From assembly GCA_025200525.1 (NCBI GenBank), contig CM045758.1, positions 162,499,040 through 162,563,039 on the forward strand: a DNA stretch of 64,000 nt, written 5' to 3'. The DNA is from Camellia lanceoleosa (taxonomy: Eukaryota; Streptophyta; Magnoliopsida; Ericales; Theaceae). The position numbers and the translations under genes are program-made. Below, piece after piece: positions 1 through 11,724 of this stretch; within the stretch, counting starts at the first letter, position 1; every line of letters starts with the position of its first letter. The notes under the pieces were generated by a model, which searched no databases, was not told the origin of the DNA, and saw only the letters and a program-made list of their open reading frames with translations.

Positions 1-405
1 TGCTTACCTTCTTTGCCACATCATTGTAGGTCTAAATCTGGGTCTAAAATGTGAATCTCTAGTATTACTCAATCAATAAAAGTAGTTATATAGACATGAA
101 GAAATTATTACAAGAACTCAAAAACATAAAAATCATATTGCTTTATAACTAAACAATTTACAAAAACATCACCTAATCTAAAAAAGGAAATAAGATTTGG
201 TTTACTTTTCAAAACTCAACTCTCTTTTTTAAATTATGATTTGAATGAAACATGTTAATCAAATATACTTTTAAAATGCAACTGAAAATTACTTTCAAAA
301 CTCCTCTCTTATCTTTTTATTATTATTATTATTCAATCAATCAATCACTTTTTGTCTCTCTTCTCTACTCTCACATTCTATACGTCAATCAATCAAAATA
401 AATAA
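1..405. other. AT-rich spacer, no gene seen
   Basis: The stretch is AT-rich with short ATT and AATC repeats near 316-345. No open frame, splice-bounded exon, RNA gene or transposon end could be supported on either strand. Confidence 0.6.
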
Positions 406-536
406 GGGGTTGTTTGAGATGACCTAAATAAATGTAATTTTTGTCTTTTTACAAAAAGATATGCAGAAAAGTAGAGAGGTGATGTGATGGAAAAAAGATA
501 AAAAGATGAATTATTTTGTAGTAGCCAAACTTGGCC
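406..536. mobile_element. Tourist-like MITE, 131 bp
   Basis: The left end reads GGGGTTGTTTG and the right end, on the other strand, reads GGCCAAGTTTG, an imperfect terminal inverted repeat. A TAA trinucleotide stands at both sides (403-405 and 537-539). TAA/TTA target duplications with G-rich TIRs containing GTTTG are typical of PIF/Harbinger-derived Tourist elements. There is no coding capacity. Confidence 0.55.
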
Positions 537-1822
537 TAAATAAATAAAAACTTACAAATCATCCCAAAACTATTTTCAAAACTCAACCAAATAAATTATC
601 TTTTCAAATCATGATTCAAAAACTCAAAACTCAAAACACAACTTCACACTCAAATCATAACTTTAAAACTAAACTAAACAGAACTTAAAAATACCAAATA
701 AAAATTGAACCAACTACAACAAATTATTAATTAAATATTACGCTTCTCAAATTTTAGATGCAAAATTACTAATTAAACTTACATAATATATAAGTGCCCT
801 TTAGTTTAGATTGTGAACTGAAATTAGTTGGACTGCATCCTCATTTTATTTTGAACCTATTAAATTAGTTGGACTGGACTCTTATTTTTGAACCTAGTAA
901 TGCTAGACAAGCCAAAATTAGTTGGGGGCCCTAAACTTTGTTAAACGTTGGGGGCCTAAAGTGATCACCTTGGTGGCCTTGCCTCAGGACCGACCTTGCA
1001 TTGACAAGGGAATTTTGCAGAGACAATGTCAATTTGCTCACAACATTTGACTGACCTATTTGGTTAACAATGGCTATTACTGAATCATTATCAAATGAGT
1101 TGAGTTATTTTAGGTTGAAAATTACTCAGCCAAATCTCAGTCAGGCGCACAACAAGGATGTCTATAATAATGGTCATTTGAGTGCGAACACGTACCGCCA
1201 AACATGATCGGGAGGAGTTCTGAAGGCTTCAATGGACTATGGACTTGTCCCCTAATAGTGCATGGCACACAGAGCATCAACTACTATATGACAACAAAAA
1301 CAGACAAACTATTCAGGGAATTGCATTCTATCCTTTAGTTTGATCCAAGTGTCCAAAACTAGTTTAAGTTGAACAATTTTATAAATATTCTCATCTAATG
1401 GCATTACTTAATTTCTAGGAAACTGTACCTCATGGGGTTTTTGGTAGCTTCCAAAATTGTTGCTTCTGCGCTACCCTCAAAACAGCCAAACACGTGAAAC
1501 ATATTGCTGGATCACAGGAAAAATAGTTATATCTAAAGTTCAGGTGAAGCTAACATGGCTAAGGTTTTCATCAAGGACAAGAAGTTATGGGCCAGGCCAT
1601 ACATTCTAAAGCTCACATGGCTAAGGTTTTCACTGTCCGTCTCCCACACAGACAACACTCAAACTTGTCTGAGATAGAATCATTTTCATATGAATCACAG
1701 AGCTAAAAATAATTCATGTCATGGACAACAAAAGCCGTAACTCTATCTAATACTTATGGACTCCATGAAGAGATAGGATAAGAAACTTCACCTTAGGTCT
1801 TCGATATTCATGAACCTGGAAA
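537..1822. other. Non-coding spacer with one hAT-like terminus
   Basis: No gene was found. At 981-998 the sequence GCCTCAGGACCGACCTTG resembles the terminal repeat of plant hAT elements (CAGGGCCGGCCCTGAGG type). The GGGGGCC-rich sequence just before it (924-960) fits a sub-terminal region. The matching opposite end is not in the preceding kilobase, so this is at best a truncated element. The rest is unassigned. Confidence 0.3.
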
Positions 1823-1838
1823 GTCACTATTGTACCCT

Positions 1839-2601
1839 TTTTTGATCAGAAGAGGAATTTCCATTAAAGTAGCCAAACGACACTTACAATGAGAGGAATC
1901 CATCCAAAATAAACTTACAACATCAAATGAAAAATGAAAATCAAAGAAAACACATAAGTAAATCTATGAAGAATTCCCAATTGCATAACAAGTGCTTGTG
2001 CTCGTACTGCAAGCAAAGGTCAACAAACGGCCGTAGAGCATGATGAGGATAGATTATAGATTACAACCACAAAGTGGGTAAGCTACACCAAGCACTAATG
2101 GATTACAGAGTCAAAACCAAACCAAAATAAAACAGAAATAAAAAGAATACAGAAACTCAACCTCAAACTGGACCTATAGCAAATCCACACCAAACGGGTT
2201 GGAGAAGGAGAACCCAGGAGGCCGGTTTGTGGAGCCAGCAGATCTGGCGAGAGGTGGCACATCTGGTGTTAATGTGGTGGTGGCGGCACCGGTGTGAAGC
2301 AAAGAGGAGGGAGACGGCAAATCTAGTGAAGGCTTCGGCTGGGGTAAGGCAGAGAGGAAGAGGAGTGAAGAAAATAGACTGAAAATCCACCGCAAGAGGA
2401 AAAACACACAAGGTGGAAGAAAATGGAAAGCAAAGCTTCCAAGGCTTATTAACCAAAAATGGCCGACGGATCGAAAGAAGAAAGGGGTAGAGAGGAGGAG
2501 AGAGGCGGCCAGAGGCCGGAGCCCCCCTTCCCCACCCCCAACGGCACTCAGAAATGGAAACCCTAGAAGAAAAAAAGGGGTAGAGAGAGAGAAAATGAGT
2601 T
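1839..2601 (-). mobile_element. Short, internally deleted LINE (L1-like) insertion
   Basis: A 16-bp direct repeat, GTCACTATTGTACCCT, flanks the segment at 1823-1838 and 2602-2617. Read on the minus strand, the insert starts with a CT-rich, GC-rich leader and ends with TTAATGGAAATTCC... followed by a short A-run next to the repeat. That is the 3' end style of plant L1 elements. The long variable target duplication plus a terminal A-run indicate target-primed reverse transcription. The insert is only about 763 bp and carries no reverse transcriptase, so it looks like a 5' leader joined to a 3' tail. The 147-residue frame inside it (2163-2606) resembles no known domain. A processed transcript of a host gene is the alternative. 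Confidence 0.6.
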
Positions 2602-2800
2602 GTCACTATTGTACCCTAAATCCATATTTATGTCCCACAGCTAAGAAATCGGAAAGCTAAATCAAGTGAAGAAACATATAGAAATGTTTTTAAGTTTGAA
2701 AATCAAGCAAAAACTAAATTCCTAAAAACAGGTACATAGTTAACCATTATGGCTTATACAATTAAAACACCATTAAACATCAACATGATAAATAACAACC

Positions 2801-3944
2801 AAGGTTTTAAAAAGCAGTGTTACGTAACAACTGCGGCCGTTACGTAACGGTTGCGGTGGTAAGCACTATCCGTTACACTCACTTTTGTAGTGTGACGGAA
2901 ATTAGCGATGTAACTGCTTTTGCATACGTAACGCTTATAACAATGTCAGAACGCCCATTACACACCGTTACAATATTCTAAATAACTTTCTTTCCAAAGA
3001 AAAGAAAAAATTTTATAAAAAAAGAACGAATATTCAAGTGATCAAAACTCAAAGAAAAAACCTTGTATGAATTTTTTTCCTTTATAATTTAATTTTTAAT
3101 TTTTATTTCATTACATTAGCATGTAAAATAAAAATATATATAAATAGTGGTTGCATTTATTTTTATAATCATTTCATTTAATATTTAATTGTAAATATTT
3201 TTTATTTTGTTACTATAATGTGTTGTCTAAAAAATATCTTTAAAAAAGAATCAACAACTCAAATTTTTTTTTTGCTTATAGCACAATTTTTATTTTTATA
3301 ATCATTTCATTTATTACTTAATAGTAAATAATTTTATTTATTTAGCTGTAAAGTGTTGTTTGAAAAAATGTCTTTGTAAAAATAAATTCATTAACTTAAA
3401 AATAATTTTTGTTTATGGCACAATTTTTTTATAATCATTTTATTTAATAATTGTAAATATTTTTTATTTAGTTAGTTTAGATATTGGTCAAAAATAATTT
3501 TATAGACATTTAAAATCAATTGTTCTTAAAGTCAATAATTATTGAAATAAAATATAAAAAGTTCCTTATATAGTGATTTAAAAATATGAAATATATTAGA
3601 TCATACTTAAAATTTAACAAAAATTAATCAAAATTTATTTTAAACCCTTATGTGATTTTGAAAAGAAAAAACGTGCGTATTAGTAATTTTTTTTCAAATT
3701 GTGTGAAAAAATAAAAAATTCACGATTTCGGTTACCACAACCGTTACGGTATAGCCTTTACACCTCGCAATTGCAACCGCGCCATCGCAACCGTTACGAC
3801 AACCGTAACCACTTTTCAAAATCTTAAAATTAAAAAATTCACGATTTTGATTACCACAACAGTTACGGTATAGCCTTTACACCCTGCAATTGTAACCGCG
3901 CCATCGCAACCATTACGACAACCGTAACCGCTTTTCAAAATCTT
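2801..3944. mobile_element. Mutator-like non-autonomous element, 1.14 kb
   Basis: The left end (AAGGTTTTAAAAAGC...) and the reverse complement of the right end (AAGATTTTGAAAAGC...) are clearly related, and both run into GTTACG/GGTTGCG-rich sequence. Nine bases flank it on each side, AATAACAAC at 2791-2799 and AATAATAAC at 3945-3953, matching at 8 of 9 positions. A 9-bp target duplication with long TIRs is characteristic of Mutator-like elements. The interior is AT-rich and non-coding. Confidence 0.55.
3721..3944. repeat. Tandem duplication of the element's right terminal repeat
   Basis: A block of about 105 bp beginning CACGATTT at 3721 and ending CAAAATCTT near 3824 recurs with a period of 119 bp at 3840-3944, with only scattered substitutions. 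The element therefore carries two tandem copies of its right end. Only the outer one abuts the 9-bp flanking repeat. Confidence 0.8.
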
Positions 3945-4117
3945 AATAATAACTGATCAAATGAAGAGACAAGAAAAAAAGAATAAAAGTTTTAAATTTT
4001 TTTTAAAAACTACAAAAAAAAGAAAAGAAAAGAAAAGACATGCTCAAACGACATGCCTTTATCAAGCAAGACATCATGGGTTACTCGAGTAAACTTTAGA
4101 TAATATGTTAGAAATTA

Positions 4118-6237
4118 GGGTAAATTACACTCACCTCCTCTGAGATTTCTAACAATTACAAGAACCTCCTATGTAATTTTAATAATTACAGAAATCTCTC
4201 TTACTTTTTCTGACATTGTCAAGACCTCTCCCATTAATTTAAGCCAAACGGTGTTAACTTGGTTGTGCTAATAACTATAATACCATTTACACTTGGCAAA
4301 TGCCTGGTAGCTCGAAGCTACCAGGCTCGAAATGGCTCGAAAATGGAAAGAGGAAGGGAGGGAGAGAAGAGAAGGAAGGGAGGAGCTCGCCGCCGATCGT
4401 CGCAGGGAGGGAGGAGCTTCAGACCGTCAATCGTCGTGGCCTCGCCTCCGGCCGTCCTCGCCCAGCTCCAGATCGTCACCGCCGTCCTCCCTCCGCCAGA
4501 TCATCTCGCCCTCCGCCTCCGCCTCCCCTATTATTAGGGCCCCCTTCCCTCCCCCTCCCCCTCCCCCTCCCCCATCTTCTTCGTTCTGCAACACAGACGA
4601 AAACAAAAACAAAAAAACAAAAAAAACAAAACTCGACAACAAAATGACGTCGTTTTGGTATCGAGCCGCGATTCGAGCTACGTAGCATGATCGTTTACAC
4701 TTAACACCCTTTAATTGTAATTTATCTATATTTTAAATTATCATTTTATTTCTCACATATTTTTTTATATTTCCTTGACTTTATATATATTTTTTTTCCA
4801 CTATAAATTTTGAACTTTTATAAGTTTAAAAAATAAAAAATAAAAAAAATCAACCATTAATAAAATTAAGAAAAAATATCCATGTTTCTTATTTGAATTA
4901 ATTTTGAGATTTAATTTAATAAAAATAAGTTAAATGAAAGATACTAAGATGGAGATATAGATTTTAGATGTAATAAATAACAAATTATTTGAGTATTTTA
5001 TTATTTTCAAATAATTTATTTCATCAAGTAAAATTCTATTTTAATTAAATGTAAGAAATGACAAATTTAAATAGTTTATTATTCTCAAATAATTTCTTTA
5101 TCTTTCATTCTCTATGATCTAATTTTAATTTATTGTAACGTGATTAGATATTTTTTCACTTTTATATTTATTTTTAAAAAATTTATTATTAAGGTGAGAA
5201 ATATTGACTTATTTTTTTTAATGATAATTAAAATTTGAGAATAATATAGGATTGTGAAAAGATAAAATGATAATTTATATATATATATATATATATTTAT
5301 GAGGTAACATTTGGTAATTTTTATAAGTTAATTTTTTTATTATAAATATGAAATGTTATTATGTTTATTTTTCTTTAAAAAAATTTAACACACATGTTTA
5401 CAAAACAAAAGAAAAATTCATAATTCGTAAGTTGCTATGGTACTGAGGAATGCTAGCTAACATTGATGAAAGAGAAAAAATGATGAAAAAAATTGAGGAA
5501 AAAACATGGAGAAGAGAACAAATAATAATAATCAATTATATGATGTTGCTATTTGCTGCAGTGATACTATGAAAAAATGAATGAGAATAAATAAAAATAA
5601 AGAAAATGGAAAGAGAGGGATAATTTCACCAAATATATATTTTTCATACGGAAAAAAAAAATTCAAATACATATATGTATTTTTAAATTTTTATTCAAAC
5701 TCTAATTTCTCAAAACAATTATTTATAAAATTTGTGGTCTTTTTAAAAAATAAAACATCTTTCATACTTTGTTTCGTAATTTTTAAATAAATGATTGTAT
5801 TTAATCTAGTATAACGTTTAATAGTGATTGATTTATTAGCTCTTTTTTTTTTAGATAAGTTAATGTTTGGTTATTCTACTATATATATGCTTGTCTTAAC
5901 GATTTTAAATTTTTTTTTAAATATTGTATAGAATTTAATAATTTTGTTTAACATTATTAAAATAATGTATAGGTCTTTATTAATTTTTTTGTAAAACCTC
6001 AGGGGTGAGTGAAATTTATTATTTGAATATATAAGGGCAATCTTAGAATTTTTTACTCATAATACATGACGTCAGCGTGGCATCATCATATTCTGTTAAA
6101 TAAATTAATAGAAGATTAACAGTGGGAGGATCTTAATAATAGTTTCAAAAGTAGGGATAGTTTATGAAATTATTGAAACTACAAGAAACATCCCCATAAT
6201 TGTCAGAAACCTCAGGGAAGGTAAGTGTAACTTACCC
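4118..6237. mobile_element. Mutator-like TIR element, 2.1 kb, non-autonomous
   Basis: The left end GGGTAAATTACACTCACCT and the reverse complement of the right end GGGTAAGTTACACTTACCT match closely, and similarity continues inward through an AGGTTTCT-like block. The flanks read TAGAAATTA (4109-4117) and TAGAAATTC (6238-6246), an 8-of-9 match consistent with a 9-bp target duplication. The interior is very AT-rich apart from a nested GC-rich insertion at 4295-4693. No transposase frame is visible. Confidence 0.55.
4295..4693. mobile_element. Nested GC-rich TIR element, 399 bp
   Basis: The 9-mer TTTACACTT flanks the segment perfectly at 4286-4294 and 4694-4702. The ends are imperfect inverted repeats sharing GTAGCTCGAA. 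The interior is strongly GC- and purine/pyrimidine-biased, unlike the AT-rich host element, and opens long low-complexity frames (Pro, Arg, Ser, Glu runs) on both strands that are probably not genes. A perfect 9-bp-arm hairpin with a 5-base loop sits near the left end at 4303-4325. The structure fits a small Mutator-like element, possibly carrying captured GC-rich DNA. Confidence 0.5.
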
Positions 6238-6734
6238 TAGAAATTCTAAAATTATGTGAAACACAACAATTGTCAAGTATAATTTCTAAGAAACAATAGG
6301 GATGGAAGTTAAGTAGGTTAAAAACACTCACACGTTACTCCACGCAGAAAGAGAGAGAAAAAACTAAAAGAGTCGTAAGATCCCTTGCAGAATGGAGTCA
6401 TCCTATAATGTTTAGTATTTGAGATGAGATGAGTGAAATTCTATTGCTTTTGTAATAAGCTCGTACTCTTTCATGTACGAAATAATTTCAGGAAAAACTT
6501 AATTTAACAATCACAATACTGGAGGAAAAACTTAAATTAACAATCTCAATATTGGAGTTTGGATAAACTATATTTGATTGCTGGATATAAAGATTCAACT
6601 CACATTACTTTTTAAAAGAAAAGAAATAGAAGAAGAGCAACAAGAAGAAGAAATAATATGAAATACACTAGACTGCAGATAAATTTGTTCTGCAAATGGG
6701 ATAAAGGGTAATTTAGTCATTTTGGCAATGAATT
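6238..6734. other. Spacer with a 33-bp tandem duplication
   Basis: No gene is visible. A 33-bp unit starting AGGAAAAACTTAA is present twice in tandem at 6490-6522 and 6523-6555 with three mismatches. The remainder is AT-rich. Confidence 0.6.
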
Positions 6735-7768
6735 CCTTATTCTCAATGGAGATTGCAGGAAAGAGATGTGCGTTTTTCTAACCTCAAGCATTGATATACA
6801 AAAGTTGTGAATTCTGTACTCAGGATTTCTAGGCAAACAAACAAACCAAAAGTAAGAAAAATCAAGCAATAAATAATATACTTATCAAAAGCAAACTAAA
6901 CAATATGAAAAAATTTATCAAAATAAAATATTAAACAAAGAATCGTAAGACAGAAATAAAAACTACGCAAAGCAATACAAATCAAATAATGAAACATAGA
7001 AATTTGAAAATGAGAAATTGGGAGAAAAAGCACCCTACATATATTTCAAAGCTAGCAAATCAACAAACAAATTAGAAAAACAAAACAAAATATGAAAAAA
7101 AAAAAATTAGAAACTAATACGATAATTTTGTTTGAGAGAAAAACTTAATCTCAATAAAAATTGCAAGAAATAGATGTCTATTTTCTTAAGCTCCAACATT
7201 TAGATCCAAAATATGAATTCTTCTCTCAGGATCTCTTGGCAAAAAAAAATCAAGAAATAAATAATATATTTATCAAAAGAAAAACAAATGATTTAAGAAA
7301 TTTTGTTAAAATAAAATACTAAACAAAGAATCATAATATGCAAATAAGAACAACGAAAATCTAGCTGTACAAAACAAATAAAGAAAAATATATATTTGAA
7401 AAGGAGAAATAGGGAGAAAGGCACCCATGCATCTTCCAATACTATCCGTTAAATGAAAAAATTGGAAAAACAAAACAAAATACAAAAAAATAAGGGATAT
7501 TTTTTTTAAGGTCCTTGATATTATGATTTTATAGTATAAAGGACATCAAATATTTTCATGATGTCTAAGGTCCCTCAACATCAATCCAGATAAAATTGGT
7601 CCAGAGAAAATTCAAGTCAAAAAAAATTGGTTCAAAGAAATTTTGAATTTCTCTGGCTTCCTTAGCCTTTCATGGACACTGCCAGAGAAAGTTCCTTAGC
7701 CTTTTATGGACTCTAGAGAAATTTCTCTGACCGTGGGTTTGATCCTCCACCATTGTTGCTACTGACAG

Positions 7769-7961
7769 TTCGGGAAAAAACGAGATGATTCAGTTTCAAT
7801 TGCTAATGTATTGCCAGTTGTGGAGTCTTATGATGAGATGAAAGATCATGATGATCATACTATTAGAAACTGTAAGCCATCGGATGAAGTGGAAATGAAA
7901 GAGAAAATGCAAATTGAAGATCATGCTGAAATTAATTGTCCAACCATGGATGATTCACCAG
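7769..7961 (+). pseudogene. Captured exon-like fragment 1 (unidentified gene)
   Basis: An acceptor-like CTACTGACAG precedes 7769, and a donor-like CCAG/GTAATG ends the block at 7961. The 193 bases are open in one frame, giving about 64 residues. The peptide is acidic and hydrophilic, with a stretch of Asp/His/Glu/Lys around its middle and no recognisable domain. Codon use looks coding, unlike the surrounding AT-rich repeat. It sits inside the insertion at 7494-8747, so it is most likely a captured internal exon. I do not recognise the parent gene. Confidence 0.45.
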
Positions 7962-8225
7962 GTAATGTCGTGTAAAAACATATACACTAATATTCAGCTG
8001 TTCCTCAATTCTGTCAGAATGTCATTAACAATTTTAGACGTTGGATTTTTAATCACAATTGCACAAGTTATGCAGAATGTTTTCCCTGCAGTACTGATTT
8101 AATTTTATTACATAAATGTTATTAGCGTATCCGTCTTTGGTTGTTCAAGCCAGAGAGTTGAACCCAGAGAAATTCTGAATTTTCTCTAGAACTATAAAAC
8201 TCTGTTTTGATCAATTTGTCAATTG

Positions 8226-8475
8226 AAATACCTAGGGGGGACTCTTTCTCTGGATATTTTTTTATTTTATGCATCGCTTCAACGCTTGGAGAAAAAAAAG
8301 GTCAAGGCTGGTTATGCTTCTCACAAGTGCCTTTGTGTTGCTTATGAGAATCTCGGGGCTTCTCAAAAGAGTTCTTCAAGAATCGAACAAGATTATAGAG
8401 CATCAATATGATTCGGAGCAGTTGAAGACCAGAGAGAATGAGGAAGACAATAGATCTGTGATTGAAACCCTAAGG
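8226..8475 (+). pseudogene. Captured coding fragment 2 (unidentified gene)
   Basis: Two overlapping plus-strand frames (8223-8411 and 8269-8478) look like one former coding segment with a frameshift. The first reads LQRLEKKKVKAGYASHKCL and continues through a Ser-rich stretch. The second ends with a Glu/Arg-rich helix-like tail and a TAA stop at 8476-8478. Both lie inside the same insertion as the exon-like block at 7769-7961 and may come from the same parent gene, as its 3' end. No domain is recognised and no function is proposed. Confidence 0.35.
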
Positions 8476-11400
8476 TAATAGACATATATATATATATATA
8501 TTAGGGAAGTGGGGTCTGAGTAGGTAGAGAGATAAGGAGTGTTGTCTGGGTTCTACTGGGGAAAAGAAGGAATAGTTTTGGAAATTGATACCCAAAAGTT
8601 ATCTGAAGAACAAGACAAAGAAGGAGGGCTGGGTTCTGTAAGTCAAATTTCTCTAATATATCTTTAGGGATCTTAGACATCAAAAAATAATTTTGTGGAT
8701 CTCTTCCATTACGAAAAGTGGGAGAGGGACCCCAGACCAATTTTCTCAAAAAATAATTTGAAACTAATAATACTATACTTTTGATTGCAAAGAAATCTGA
8801 GAGAGATACTTTAGTCTCAACAGAGATTGCGAGAAAGAGAAGTTCGTTTTTCTAATCTCCAATGTTAAGATCCAAATATGAATTCTTAACTCAGGACCTC
8901 TAGGTAAAAAAAAAAATCAAGTAATAATATATATATAATATATATATTGAAAATTTGAGAAATTTTATTAAAATAAAATATTACATAAAGAATATAAGAT
9001 AGGAATAAGAACAGCGAAAATCAAGCCATACAAATTGAAGAAAGGAAAATAAAATTTTAAGAAGAAAAAATTGGGCGAAAGCTACCTATTTAAATGTCAA
9101 TACTATTGGTTAAACAAGGGGGAAAATGGGAAAAAGAAAAAAAAAATTGAAACAATTAATTTGAAATGAATACATAAATTTGAATGCAAAGAAAACTCAT
9201 ACAAAAACTTGTCTCAATTGAGATTGCGAGAAACATATGTCCAATTTTTTTTAACCTCAAGCATTGAGAAAGAAGAGTTCGGAATTTCGTTCTCAAGATT
9301 TCTTGACAAACAAACAAACCAAAAGATAACAAAAAATCATACAACAAATAACATACTTATCAAAAGAAAACCAAACAATAAAAAAATTATTAAAATAAAA
9401 TAGTAATTTAAATTTCAATACTATTAGTTAAATGGGGAAAAAAAATTAAAAAATGAAGCAAAATATGAAATTAATTCATTCGAAACTAATATATAAATTG
9501 GAATGCAAAAAAAACTAATACAGAAACTTAGTCGCAACGGAGATTGCGAGAAAGAGATGTCAATTCTTTTTAACCTCAAGCATTGAGATCCAAAAGTATG
9601 AAATTTTGTTGTCAAGATTTTTTTGCAAACAAACAAAACCAAAATAAAACAAAAAATCATACAACAAATAACATACTTCTCAAAAACAAACAAAATAATA
9701 AAAAAATACTAAAATAAAATAGTAACTAAAGAATCGTAAGAATAATAAGAACTACGCAAATTAAGCGATACAAATTAACTAATGAAAAATAGAAATTTGA
9801 AAAGGAGAAATTGTGAGAAAGGCACCTATGTATATTTCAATTCTATCAATTAAACAAAAAATTTAGGAAAACAAAACAAAATACGTAAAAGTTAATTAAA
9901 AACTAATTATACTAAACTTTTGATTGCAAAGAAATCTGAGAGACACTTAGTCTCAACGGAGATTGCGAGAAAGAGATATTCGTTTTTTTCTAATCTCCAA
10001 CATTCAGATCTGAAATATGAAATTCTTATCTCAAGATCACATGGCAACCAAATATATTTATTGAAAAAAACCAAATAATTTGAAAAATTTTATTAAAGTA
10101 AAATTTTAAACAAAAAATATAAGATAAGAATAAAAAGTACGAAAATCAAGCCGCATAAATCAAAGAAAGGAAAAGAAAAATAAATAAATAAATAAAAAAG
10201 AAATTGGAAGGAAGCAACCTATTTAAATTTCAATACTATCGATTACACGGGGAAAAAAATAAAAAAATGAAACAAAATATGAAATTAATTCATTCGAAAC
10301 TAATATATAAATGTGAATGCAAAGAAAACTGATATAGAAAGTTAGTCGCAATGGAGATTGCAAGAAAGAGATGTCCAATTTTTAACCTCAAACGTTGAGA
10401 TCCAAAAGTTAGGAATTTCGTTCTCAGTATTTCTTGGCCAACAAACCAACCAAAAGACAAAGAAAAATCACACAACAAATAATATACTTATCAAAAGTAA
10501 ATCAAACAGTAAAATAAAATAGTAACAACAGAATCGTAAGACACGAATAAGAATTGCACAAATTAAATAACGAAAAATAAAAATTTGAAAAGGAGAAATT
10601 GGGAGAAATGCACCTATGTATATTTCAATACTATCAATTAAACAAAAAATTTGGAAAAACAAAACAAAATACGAAAAAGTTAATTAGAAACTAATAATAC
10701 TATACTTTTGATTGCAAAGAAATCAAAGAGAGATACTTAGTCTCAACAGAGATTGCGAAAAGAAGATGTTCATTTTTACTAATCTCCAACATTGAGATCC
10801 AAAATATGAATTCATATCTCAGATCACTTGGCAACCAAAATCAAGTAATAATAAAAATATATATATATAAAAAAAACCAAAATAATTTGAGAAAATTTAT
10901 TAACATAAATATTAAACAAAGAATATAAAATAGGAATAAGAACTACGAAAATCAATCCGTACAATTCAAAGAAAGGAAAATAAAAATTTAAAAAGAAGAA
11001 ATTGGGAGAAAGCCACCAATGTAAATTTCAATAATATTAGTTAAACAAAAAAGAACGGAAAAATGAAACAAAATACGGAAATAATTAATTTGAAACTAAT
11101 ATATAAATTTGAGTGCAAAGAAATCTGATACAGAAATTAGTCCCAATGGAGATTTCGCTCTCAAGATTTCTTGGCAAACAAACAAACCAAAAGACCACAA
11201 AAAATCATACAACAAATAAATACTTACCAAAAGAAAACCAAACAATAAAAAAAAAATATTAAAATAAATTAGTAACTAAAGAATCTAAGACAAGAATAAG
11301 AACTGTGCAAGTTAAGCAATACAAATTAATAACGAAAAATAGAAATTTGAAAAGGGAGAAATTGGGAGAAATGGATCTATGTATATTTCAATACTATCAA

Positions 11401-11495
11401 TTAAACAAAAAAATTGGGAAAATAAAAAAGAATATGAAAATGTTAACTAATAATAGTATACTTTTGATTGTAAAGAAATTTGAGAGAGATACTTA

Positions 11496-11724
11496 GGCCT
11501 CGTTTGGGAACTTACTTTTTTAGTTAAAAAGTCAAAAAGTAACTAAATTAGCCAAAAAGCCAACAACCCATACCAAAAAGTCAAAGATTCTCTTTTCTCT
11601 CTACTTTTTGCATATCTTTTCATAATTAGCCAAAAAGTCATCCAAAACATACAAGTTTTTTTTACCTACCTTTTTAGCCAAATAGCCAAAAAGTTACTAA
11701 ATTAGCCTGTTCTCAAACGAGGCC
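11496..11724. mobile_element. Tourist-like MITE inserted in an array monomer
   Basis: The termini GGCCTCGTTTGGGAAC and its near-perfect inverse GTTCTCAAACGAGGCC bound 229 bp. TTA is duplicated at 11493-11495 and 11725-11727. Removing the element and one TTA restores the 'atacttagtctcaac' sequence of the other B monomers, which proves insertion. The interior consists of repeats of 'gccaaaaag(t)' and is non-coding. Confidence 0.9.

Larger units (their letters stand above)
7494..8747. mobile_element. Pack-MULE-like insertion carrying gene fragments
   Basis: Monomer sequence stops at 7493 and resumes at 8748, and the identical 9-mer AAAAAATAA stands on both sides (7485-7493 and 8748-8756). The reverse complement of the right part shares a TGATGTCTAAG(G/A)TCCCT block with the left part, and the extreme ends are loosely inverted. 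A 9-bp duplication plus sub-terminal inverted repeats suggests a Mutator-like element. It contains exon-like, splice-bounded plus-strand sequence, which is the hallmark of Pack-MULEs that capture host gene pieces. TIR quality is weak, so the family is uncertain while the insertion itself is clear. Confidence 0.55.

Noticed and set aside
2163..2606. 147-residue minus-strand open frame
   Set aside because: It lies within the LINE-like insert, is biased by CT-rich sequence, runs into the flanking target duplication and resembles no known domain.
4332..4685. Overlapping long frames on both strands
   Set aside because: Low-complexity Pro/Arg/Ser/Glu translations of a purine/pyrimidine-skewed GC-rich insert, open in several phases at once.
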